Assembly (NCBI GenBank): GCA_026874595.1
Contig: CM049319.1
Coordinates: 56,616,917 to 56,680,916 of the forward strand
From: Sipunculus nudus
Lineage: Eukaryota; Annelida; Sipuncula; Golfingiida; Sipunculidae
Direction of reading: 5' to 3'
Length of the DNA stretch: 64,000 nt
Shown in pieces: positions 56,401-64,000 of the stretch. The notes beneath the pieces were generated by a model. That model was given only the letters and a program-made list of their open reading frames with translations, was not told the DNA's origin and did no database searches. The first letter of the stretch is position 1. Each line of letters begins with the position of its first letter. The position numbers were made by a program, and so were the translations under genes.

Positions 56401-59400
56401 ATACTTATTTGTATTTAAATACAGTCAAAGTATGTATATAAAAACCCGCTAACATGACCACCAGCTGGACCAGGCAAAGTGGTTGTGTTAGCAGGATGGT
56501 CGTATTAGCAGGATGCTTGTATAGTCTGCCAATAATAACGCAGGCGATAATATGGGTATTTTTTATGTTAAGTTGTTGTCCCTGTTTAATTTAGAATGTA
56601 AAATATAAAGAAAAACTAGATATTTCTTGGCACCGCAGGTGCCATAGTATCGCCAGACAATTAATCCCCCCCCCCTTTAAGAATAGGCCCCCCATCTTCA
56701 GCAACAATTAATATCAGACCACACTCATAAAAAAGGTCATTCTCATAGAAAAGGTCATGATCCAAATTTCAATATACATCATCCCCTAACCTATGTCTAT
56801 GTATATGCAAGAAATCTGTCCATTAGTTTTTGACTTATAATGCTCACAATACTGTTAAGTGGCAATGATGGGGTATTAAACGGCACGAAAACAAGTAAAA
56901 GAATAACAGGTGGCACCACCTGTTTCCCGTTCATGACAACACTATCCAAGACCTTCGTTCAAGTTGATTTTTGGACCAATCAATGCATCCCTTATTGAGA
57001 AATAATGATTTTGTGTGATTTTCACCATAAATGGCAATATTCAAGGTCAAGGCCACTCATTGGAAAGGTCATGACCCCTATTCAAATAAACATTATCCTA
57101 TAACCCATATCCATGTATATGCATAATATGAAAGAAATTTGTCCATTAGTTTTTGACTTATAATGCTCACAGTACTGATAAATGGCAATGATGGGGTATC
57201 AAACGGCACAAAACAAGTAAAAGAAAAACAGGTGGCGCCACCTGTTTCCAGTACATGACAATACTTTCCAAGATCTTCGAAACATGTTGATTTTTGGACC
57301 AATGCATGCATCCCTTATTGAGATATTAATGATTTTGTGTAATTTTCACCATATATGGCAATATTCAAGGTCAAGGCCGCTCTAATAGGAAAGGTCATGA
57401 CCCCAATTTATATATACATCATCCCATAACCCATGTCTATGTATATGCATAATATGAAAGAAATCTGTCCATTAGTTTTTGACTTATAATGCTCACAGGT
57501 TATAAATGTACTGTTAAGTGGCAATGATGGGGTATTAAAAGGAACGAAAACAAGTAAAAGAATAAAGGTGGTGCCACCTGTTTCCCGTACATGACATTAC
57601 TATCCAAGATCTTCGGTCAAGTTGATTTTTGGACCAATGCATGCATCCCTTATTGAGAAATTAATGATTTTGTGTGATTTTCACCATATATGGCAATATT
57701 CAAGGTCAAGGCCACTCTCATAGGAAAGGTCATGACCCAAATTTAAATAAACATTATCCTATAACCCATACTCATGTATATGCATAATATGAAAGAAATT
57801 TGTTCATTAGTTTTTGACTTATAATGCTCACAGTACTGATAAATGGCAATGATTGGGTATTAAACGGCACAAAACAAGTAAAAGAATAACAGGTGGCGCC
57901 ACCAGTTTCTGGAACATGACAACCCTATCCATGATCTTCGATCAACTTGATTTTGGGATCAATCCATGCAAGTTTTCTTGAGATATTTAAGAATTTGTGT
58001 GATTTTCCTCAAAATTGAACCTATTCAAGGTCAAGGTCACTCTCCTAGTTGAGGTCATGACCTCATTTTAAATAGGCATCGTCCTCTCACCCATATCTAT
58101 ACATATACCAAGTTTGGTAAAGATCCGTGAAATATTTTTTGAGTTATTGTGTCCAAAAGAAATCTCTGCGGCGGCGGCGCGACCGTGCCTAAACCATAGT
58201 ATCTCCAGACTATGTCAGGCGATACAATAAATAACAAACATGAATATGATTCAAAAGTTTTTTTTAAAATAGAAATAAAGCACACAAATGAAGCAAATAG
58301 ATTGATGAAGCCATTATACAAGTCCATGGTCATTGTATAAAATGTACAACCTACACTCGAGAACAGAATGAACACATCAAATTCTAAGTGTTATTTATAT
58401 GGTTCCTGCCTGATCATTGACATGTGATTTGTCACAATTTTAATTTACTCACCTGAATGAATACGATGGTGTCAGTTATGTTTGCTAAACTCCTTTTTTA
58501 TCAATAAGTTAAATGTTTATCTAACAGCCGTACTCAACACACAATGTCACAGACCATGCAGCACAATATATATTGATGCCTATAGTTGGCTAACAGATTG
58601 GGCGGCATTATAAACAAGCCAAACTATGGGTAGGCAGGTTAAAGAGGGCTTTCCCATGTGCCCTGCTAATTAATCACATCTTTTAATCAAAGTCCAAGCT
58701 GGGTTATGAGTGTGTCACCTGCTCAATGGGTCATGGTTGCTACGGGCCTGTGGTCGTGATACAGAGACTCATCTGAAGGTAGGGACCAAAAAAGGTGGTC
58801 ATTGGTCGTTATAGTAGGGTAGTCATGTTACCAAAGTTTTGTATATGATAATTTATATAAGACAATTCTGGGACCAAAAAAAGTGGTCGTGTTAGCTGGG
58901 TGTTAACAGAGTGGTCGCCATGCGGGAGTTCACTGTATTTGTATTTGTTTTGTGCAAAATGATAATTTTTTTATTTGATCTCAATACATGATGTACTTGA
59001 TCAAATACTGAACAAATGTATCTGTATTAATACATATTCATATCTGCCATAATTTAAAAAAAATTAACTACTACCTAACTTCTGAACACCCAAAAGACAG
59101 CATCAAGTCAAGTGTTTCACTTCTCCCTGTGACATTATGAATATTTATGGTGCTGAAAATAAATAAATTTTCTGTATAACCAATGCATTTGCATATTTGT
59201 AATTGTATTTGTATTTTATGTTCTGTAATTGTATTTATCTTCAGTCACTCGTAATTGTATTTGTATTTGGACGGGACTAGCTATCCTACTTATATTTGTA
59301 TTTGTATTTGGCACACTGTATTTGACCCCAACCCTGCTTTGATCATCAGAGTTAGTTTTACGAACAAGAATAAAAAGTAACAAGTCACCAGCTGCAGAGT

Positions 59401-62400
59401 TACAAGTTATAGTATTGGAACAAATGATCTCTATTCAGAATGGTTGGTGAACCAGTGAACCTGGCAGAAAATATAGTTAACATCATATATAATTTTGGAA
59501 GATCCCATAATGCATTTAAAATTTATAGAATACAGCATAATTAATTTACCCGAAACAGAACTGGTATATAAAACATCCATGTGACTGTTAATTGCCATAA
59601 CTTGTGTCACATGATCTACTAGTGTCATAATATTGGAGATGTTTTTTTTCCTAAGGATAATTATCCAAATTGTCAAAATAATCTGAATATATAAATATAT
59701 ATATAGTAGACATCCTTTAGTTTAAGGGATAAATAGTAGCACCATGGCAGGTCAGTCAGTCTTTAAGCAGCAATTAAAGCAACAAAATGTTCAAAATTCA
59801 GCATGGCAGTCTCTCCCACACTTTTTGCATCAATATATACAAAATAAAGTTTAACCAGGAAGGAGACATACCTGTGTAACTTGATGCCCTGGTCAGCTAG
59901 TCTTTGTTTTCCTCCTTGTTCTCTGTCTAGAAGAACCACTGCATCTGTCACTGTCAAGCCCTCTTTTGTTAAAGACTGTAAACACAAAATATATCTGTTC
60001 TATGGTCCTGCTGTGAAAACGTGACTATATTGAAATTCTAATGGGAGAAATGGGGCCTACTTGCAACTGTGACACCAGTCATTATCAAATATGGCACTGC
60101 AATGGCTGTCCATGTTATGACCAGAATATAGCTTGCACAGCCTTTAATTGTAACATCAGGCAACTAATGATGAATTAACACAAAATAATACAAGTAAATA
60201 TACAAATGTAAATCCCATCTCGATGTTGACACCCATCATCTCCTGCCCCCTACAGGACTCAGCTGCCAATCACATAATTTGTGGAAATCAACTTAGACAT
60301 GCTTTTATGTGGTCAGAAATTCATTTATTTAACAAATGTAGAGGGAGATATACCAAAATGCTGAGTTATAACAATCTTTTTGTACACATTGCATTCCCAA
60401 AATGTTGAAAGAAAAATAATTTAGAGATGGTCTGGTTTATAATGAGGATCATTGAAAAAATCTGTGTTTGATTTAATTCAGATATTATGTATTAGAAAGT
60501 TTCTTTCTTCATTATAAAATCTCAAATGTAATTAAACCTGATTACTTAAGTAGATCAAAATATTAAGTTATACCCATTACATAACGTGTTATTCAACTTG
60601 CAGCTCTAAATTAAAATCTAAATTATAAACTGAAAACTGATTTTAGCCATTTATAATCATGGCATACATTTTACACCCCTTTCTCAAAACAAGTGAAATA
60701 TATGAAATACTGTTGTGAAATAGTAAATAGTTCATTATTAGTTTAATTAGAAGGGAGTCACCTGGACAGTTTCCCATACACTGGACCCACTTGTGACAAC
60801 ATCCTCAATAACTAGACAGTTCTCTCCTTGTTCAAAATGACCCTCAATCATCTTCTTTGTGCCATAATCTTTGGCCTCTTTCCTTCTTATCAACATTGGA
60901 ATGTCATGGTCTGCTGAGATAACCTGTGATTAAAAAAAAAGTGAGTTGTAAATAAATCATGAGTATAAATTCTGTCAGGGAATGAGTTGTTAATAAATCA
61001 TGAGTAAATAAATTCTGTTGGGGAATGAGTTGTAAAAAAATCATGAGTAAATAAATTCTGTCAGGGAATCAGGATGTTAAAGGGGCCTATTCCCATATCT
61101 TATGTCTATTAACTAAAGATAATCCCTTGAACCTGTGATAAAACAAGGTTAGCAAATCCTAATCCAACCACCATCTGGCTGTTTGTTTTGCTTTTATCCA
61201 CTTGTTAATAACATGTGGAGGACCTCCCAAAATAATACAAAGACGTTCAAGAAGGACACCTGGTAGCGAGTCCGATAAACCAGAGTTTTGCAAAACAGCA
61301 TTTTGCCAGCAGTGACCTTTCAACTTTTGCACATAAGCAACCAACCACCTTAGGTTACATGCTTTTTTTCTGTTTCTCAACTTTAGCACATGTATTGTGT
61401 TAACTACAGCTTTTGTATAAACAAAATCATACACCTGTCACAGAGGCGTTATGATGACTTCATTTATATGTATGCAGAGTAAGATAGAAATCACATACAA
61501 TTTACAGAAAGCTGATTAGCTGGCTTTACAACTGGTCAGTGATCATAACATATTACTGACGCAAATGTGTTACCACATCATGTCATGTTAATTGGAAGCC
61601 TCATAGAATGATGAGATATGGTCAGGGAAACATAGTTAGTAATACTTAATGTTTATTTTTATCATAAGTTTTTTTGATCAGTAGATTGGTTTGTTTATGT
61701 ATCAAGATTTGAACTTTCTAGGCTTTGGTTTGTTATGAATAGCTGACAGAAGATTCTGGATGTCTAGATGCTTCTGAGAGGCTTAGCTGGTGATTTCTTT
61801 GTAGAGCGTTTGAGAACATTCACAGTACTCCTGATATAAAAGCTGGTTATTAGGAGTAAGTCAGGGTAGAATTGTTCTGCAGAAGATGTGTTGTGAGACG
61901 TAGATTTGTGCTAGGCAGACTGTCAGTCAAGTTCCCATTAAGATGTTTATGGGTCCTAGAGACAGTGTTTATAAGCTGTTAAGGGCGTTAGAATTTTGTG
62001 AATTTTGTATTTTGTGAGGTTAGAGTCAGTAAGCAGCAGGCAAAAGCCAAAGAACTGTTGAAGAATTGCATTGAACTTATATATTCCTATTATTCTTGCT
62101 AAGCTAAAGAAGGGGGAGACAGTGCCTGAGCTGTGCTATTGACAAGGCTGGAACAAGCCACCTCCCTCAGCACTGTGAAATTGGATGGTAAAAAGGTTTT
62201 GGGGTTTATTGAGACCAATATTGAGAAGACATTTTATTATAATCCCAGTCAGATAGCCTAAGCCATAATTTTGTTGATGCCACACCAAGCCAGAGTAAAA
62301 AAGTAACCAAGAGACATGATCAAGTGTAGCTTCAGCCACCATAACAGATGATAATTCACAAGAGCCATCAGATCAGTAGCAAACATGCCCCCTCAGTAAT

Positions 62401-62711
62401 GAATATACAGACCATTCTTTGTAATTCGACAACAAATAACTGAGAGTGATCTTTAGCTTTCATCCTAAGAGATATATTATTCTTTTTCACAATAAAAAGT
62501 CTGTTTTCAAATTCATGTGTAAAGATATTTCCTATGAACAAAGAAAGTGTACCTTTTCTTTATACAATGATGGCTTGATATTTTTAACACTTATTTATTA
62601 TATTTTGCTTACTGTAGCCAATGGCAAAGCTGTGTAAGGAACTCCACAAACACTCTTGAAAGCACAGTTGTTAGTTTCTACAGCCTTCCATAAGTGTGCA
62701 GCAACTTCTCT
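44312..62711 (-). CDS. UMPS: UMP synthase gene, partial (last 10 coding exons)
   Basis: Cytosolic bifunctional enzyme of de novo pyrimidine synthesis. N-terminal orotate phosphoribosyltransferase makes OMP from orotate and PRPP; C-terminal OMP decarboxylase makes UMP. Minus-strand exons: 62711-62613, 60923-60762, 59975-59872, 56340-56190, 55767-55636, 53108-52975, 51991-51862, 46686-46602, 46206-46108, 44496-44312; 1281 nt, 426 residues plus stop. Human UMPS is 480 residues, so about 54 N-terminal residues lie beyond 64000. All introns are GT-AG and phases agree at each join. [37 protein letters not shown]-binding [25 protein letters not shown] and [12 protein letters not shown] with the Lys-Asp-Lys-Asp catalytic residues, PGVQL, VGRGI. 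No frame damage, so probably functional. Confidence 0.97.
44497..46107. other. UMPS intron, nothing recognised
   Basis: AT-rich intron. The 64-66-codon open frames here (45368-45568, 45772-45966) match nothing known. Confidence 0.5.
46108..46206 (-). CDS. UMPS: UMPS exon ([22 protein letters not shown])
   Basis: Encodes [20 protein letters not shown] then [14 protein letters not shown]. Acceptor TTTTACAG, donor CCAG|GTAATG. Phase 1 to phase 1. Confidence 0.95.
46602..46686 (-). CDS. UMPS: UMPS exon ([23 protein letters not shown])
   Basis: Encodes [20 protein letters not shown] then LATGDYTK, matching human LLIAEMSSTGSLATGDYT. Acceptor TGTTTCAG, donor AAAG|GTAAAA. Ends in phase 1. Confidence 0.96.
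47043..49466 (+). mobile_element. Helentron-like element with a different (GACCTTTGACC) core
   Basis: Head AACAAGTGACCCATGGGTCA with the perfect palindrome at 47049-47062; 3' hairpin at 49432-49461 (arms AGCCCAGC-TGACT / AGTCAGCTGAGCT), then AAAAAT. A GGACGAACGGCCGGACGGAC microsatellite is at about 49377-49410. The core is about four ~140-bp units with GACCTTTGACC at about 48697, 48835, 48970 and 49115. Between core and microsatellite, 49225-49370 is half a unit of the other core type (TGACCTAATTTCAGGTTTGC, GGTTACGATTTGTGG), so the interior is chimeric. Confidence 0.75.
50199..51599. mobile_element. Non-autonomous TIR transposon, 1401 bp, TA target
   Basis: Perfect 25-bp terminal inverted repeats beginning CCGTAAAATCTCCACTTAAA, flanked by TA (50197-50198 and 51600-51601). 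GTGCGGTTTTAA is repeated several times just inside the right end and GTGCGGTTTATA near the left. The interior is less AT-rich than the flanks, contains ATGGC starts on both strands and a cryptic exon (next entry), but no transposase. Tc1/mariner-like by target only. Confidence 0.8.
51304..51332 (-). other. Cryptic 29-nt exon inside the TIR transposon
   Basis: On the minus strand a strong acceptor (ACTTTTTTGCAG) is followed after 29 nt by a perfect donor (AC|GTAAGT). The stretch holds ATGAAGTTTGGGAAGAC. It lies in a UMPS intron on the sense strand; inclusion would add 29 nt and shift the frame. Either chance, or a captured first exon of another gene. Confidence 0.3.
51862..51991 (-). CDS. UMPS: UMPS exon ([15 protein letters not shown])
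   Basis: Completes [17 protein letters not shown] with the catalytic Lys and Asp, then [19 protein letters not shown] and GVVQGLKE. Acceptor TTTTTCCAG, donor GAG|GTGAGA. Confidence 0.97.
52975..53108 (-). CDS. UMPS: UMPS exon ([13 protein letters not shown])
   Basis: Encodes [20 protein letters not shown] and LLFEDR. The Lys of LKTH and the Asp of FEDR are catalytic-centre residues. Acceptor TGTTTCAG, donor ACAG|GTAGGC. Ends in phase 2. Confidence 0.97.
53109..53569. other. UMPS intron segment, nothing recognised
   Basis: AT-rich sequence upstream of the tandem array. Confidence 0.45.
53570..55100 (+). repeat. ~127-bp tandem array interrupted by a mobile element
   Basis: Units with GGTGGACACAGGTTGGTGGA, ACAGAAGCTC-ACTGTTCATG and GTACAAATG-AATCCATTTTC fall at 53630-53830 (two) and 54910-55100 (two). 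The array is split by 53832-54877. Confidence 0.75.
53832..54877 (+). mobile_element. Hairpin-ended non-autonomous element, AACTAGATGTGTGG family
   Basis: Head AACTAGATGTGTGGAAACGA, with the 5' inverted repeat ATGCCCCTGCC at 53857-53867. Near the 3' end is an 11-bp-arm hairpin at 54848-54872 (GCCCCGGCCAC / GTGGCGGGGGC, loop TTT), whose arm plus AT is the inverted repeat of the head. Upstream lies a GGAATGACGGAATGACGGAC microsatellite. The core has about five ~180-200-bp units (AGGTCAACTG at about 53930, 54132, 54329, 54508, 54690). Same design as the AACAAG-headed family but unrelated sequence. Confidence 0.78.
55636..55767 (-). CDS. UMPS: UMPS exon (start of OMP decarboxylase domain)
   Basis: 44 codons, phase 0. 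Encodes [20 protein letters not shown] then [20 protein letters not shown], matching human MQKKETNLCLSADVS. Donor CAG|GTAATC. Confidence 0.96.
56190..56340 (-). CDS. UMPS: UMPS exon (inter-domain linker)
   Basis: Encodes [20 protein letters not shown] and a linker rich in Gln/Pro/Lys ending AKRMKK. Acceptor TTCTTTCAG, donor AAG|GTGAAA. Phase 2 to phase 0. The linker between the two enzymes is variable in animals. Confidence 0.93.
56422..58935. mobile_element. TA-flanked MITE-like element inside the hAT-like element
   Basis: Ends CAGTCAAAG (after TA 56420-56421) and ...GAGTTCACTG (before TA 58936-58937), reverse complement CAGTGAACTCCCGC. Inside both ends GCTAACATGACCACC (56449) and GCTAACACGACCACTTT (right side, reverse complement, about 58880) are inverted copies. 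The third element is inserted in it. Confidence 0.6.
56614..58229 (+). mobile_element. Hairpin-ended element, innermost of the triple nest
   Basis: Head AACTAGATATTTCTTGG; palindrome GGCACCGCAGGTGCC at 56629-56643, then ATAGTATCGCCAGACA. At the 3' end is a GCGGCGGCGG microsatellite (58168), a CATAGT...ACTATG hairpin at 58195-58214, then GTCAGGCGATACAAT, the inverted repeat of the head. The core is about four ~325-bp units with CAGGTGGCGCCACCTGTTTC or variants at about 56910, 57230, 57567 and 57892. Confidence 0.72.
59345..59871. other. UMPS intron segment, nothing recognised
   Basis: AT-rich, no repeat termini. Confidence 0.45.
59872..59975 (-). CDS. UMPS: UMPS exon (OPRT C-terminal part)
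   Basis: Encodes [20 protein letters not shown] then [14 protein letters not shown], matching human [14 protein letters not shown]. Acceptor GTTTACAG, donor CACAG|GTATGT. Ends in phase 2. Confidence 0.97.
60762..60923 (-). CDS. UMPS: UMPS exon (OPRT PRPP-binding motif)
   Basis: 54 codons, phase 0. Contains [17 protein letters not shown] and [18 protein letters not shown], the PRPP-binding acidic pair and loop. Donor CAG|GTGACT. Confidence 0.97.
61180..61460 (-). repeat. Dispersed repeat R1, reverse copy in UMPS intron
   Basis: Reverse complement resembles 43570-43780 and the right part resembles 26385-26500. The minus-strand frame here reads [16 protein letters not shown] where the copy at 43571-43762 reads SSGLSDLLPDPLVEFL. 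Confidence 0.6.
62613..62711 (-). CDS. UMPS: UMPS exon (OPRT domain, [13 protein letters not shown])
   Basis: 33 codons, phase 0 at both ends. Encodes [20 protein letters not shown] then [13 protein letters not shown]. Acceptor CTCTTTTCAG, donor ACA|GTAAGC. The first exon of the window for this gene; the preceding exon was not found up to 64000. Confidence 0.94.
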
Positions 62712-64000
62712 CTGAAAAGAGATATATTCAAAGCAAGATTAAGAACATATCTGAAACACAGGATTTACTCAGTGTGTACATAAATTTTTAAAGGGACAAC
62801 CAGTGTCATTTCTTTTGTATGTGAGGTAGAGAGAGTAATTATAAGATGACACTTCCATAAATTACAGACTCATCCAGTATAATTCCAAAAAAGTAAAAAC
62901 AGTTAGCAAAGAACAAGGTTAGCTTTGTAAGCACTTCTGAAGGGGTCATTAATATATCATTTTTTACTTTTCACATAATCAAAGGGTAGTGTTATGGATA
63001 CCAATAACCCAGGATAAAGACTTCCAGACAAATATTTATTACAATGTGTCACCTGACAGCTGCATCCCCTCCTAGCAAAGGTCAAGCCCCCACTTTAAAC
63101 ATCCACTATCACATTCAACAGCAGTTTTCTGACAAGCTCAAGTTTAAAATTGAACATGTAAGACTTAGAGAACTGCTGCCACATTCTGATGTGCTTATCC
63201 TTGACTTGCACTGGGAATTAGCCCTACGAAGTTCACATGTACACGGAAAGCAGATCAGGATAAACAAGCATTCCTTTTGGCTTCGTCGCTTTTTCCTTCG
63301 GTAATTATAATCAGAACAACATGGTTTCCTGAAATCATTTAAACCTAACAATTAGGAGATTTTCAAAGACCAAAACCAAAGATATTTCATGCCACATCTA
63401 GTGTAAAACAATTGCAAGAGATGCAGCAAAGGTTAACCTGGGTAATATCCAACAACATGCCAGACAGTTTGACGGGGAAAGACCATTTGGATCGACAGCT
63501 AAATGCACCCCACAAAATGACCTAGTTTCCGGATTGCGCCGATCATGTGTGCTGTGTCAAATTTTCCAAGTCAGCAAAAGACTTTAATTCTGGTTCTAAT
63601 TTTAAATAGCCATGCTGAACCAATAAAACATTACATAGTACTTAGCCTAAGTTACAAAGAAAAAACCTATTCTGTCCATGTTATCAGCATGGAACACCAT
63701 ATGTAACAGGTATATTAGTCATTTTTTATTCTCCCTCCACTGACACACTGATTAATTCATACCAGTTTGCATTAAAATGCATACGCATATGGCGACCGTC
63801 CTTTGCACATCATTTTTGAGTTAAGGACCATTCCTGATTCTTATTATATCACACATTTTCCAGTGATTTCTCTCTACAAAGAGTTATTATTACTTTTTCC
63901 TTTTTACCTGCAAAGATAAACAAAGTTATAGTTCATTCTTCCATTCAGGTGACTCCACAAACCAAAAAGTCGCCTGCCCAGCTATCGTGACCTTGGACTT
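62712..64000. other. UMPS upstream intron, no exon seen
   Basis: Expected to contain or precede the first coding exon (human equivalent about residues 1-54, with a YIDLR motif), but no minus-strand match was found. The 86-codon plus-strand frame at 63044-63304 is unrecognised. Confidence 0.45.

Larger units (their letters stand above)
56386..59336. mobile_element. hAT-like non-autonomous element, outer member of a triple nest
   Basis: Ends AAGGGCTGGGGTCAAATAC and, in reverse complement at the right, CAGGGTTGGGGTCAAATAC. Flanked by an imperfect 8-bp duplication CTCTGATC (56378-56385) / CTTTGATC (59337-59344), as in hAT elements. GTATTTGTATTT runs lie just inside both ends. No transposase frame. 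Confidence 0.65.

Noticed and set aside
63044-63304. 86-codon plus-strand ORF as a gene
   Set aside because: No splice context or family match; overlapped by an equally long antisense frame.

Overview
The window looks like nuclear DNA of a bivalve mollusc. It is AT-rich and intron-rich, and full of short non-autonomous repeats. Many repeats have the architecture known from bivalve pearl / Helentron-associated elements: short inverted repeats at the ends, a tandem-repeat core, a GACGGAC-type microsatellite and a 3' hairpin. The species cannot be fixed from the sequence. Nothing suggests bacterial or organellar DNA.

Two host genes can be read, both on the minus strand. Positions 353-25339 hold seven coding exons of the glucose-6-phosphate transporter gene SLC37A4; its 3' end lies left of base 1. 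Positions 44312-62711 hold the last ten coding exons of UMPS, the bifunctional OPRT / OMP-decarboxylase that completes de novo UMP synthesis; its first coding exon or exons lie right of base 64000. In both genes every exon pair joins in phase and every intron is GT-AG, so both look functional. No host gene is recognised in the 19 kb between them (25360-44311).

Most of the rest is mobile or repeated DNA. SLC37A4 introns carry a nested pair of Helentron-like elements (3947-10000 holding 4804-8218), a TA-flanked MITE (10022-10445), further Helentron-like copies (10945-12864, 21784-23323) and a DIRS-type tyrosine-recombinase retrotransposon (13931-19503). The DIRS element has recognisable Gag, RT, RNase H and recombinase segments, inverted terminal repeats and an internal complementary region, but several frameshifts. 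The intergenic region has tandem arrays, a probable solo LTR (28950-29416), a tRNA-derived SINE, MITEs, microsatellites and another Helentron-like copy (38103-40868). UMPS introns hold a chimeric Helentron-like copy (47043-49466), a 1.4-kb transposon with 25-bp terminal inverted repeats (50199-51599), a second hairpin-ended family inserted in a ~127-bp tandem array (53832-54877), and a three-level nest (56386-59336).

The most unusual signal is that at least three sequence-unrelated repeat families share one design. Their tandem cores also share the palindrome GGTGGCGCCACC, and one family has different cores behind the same termini, as if cores were exchanged between terminal cassettes.
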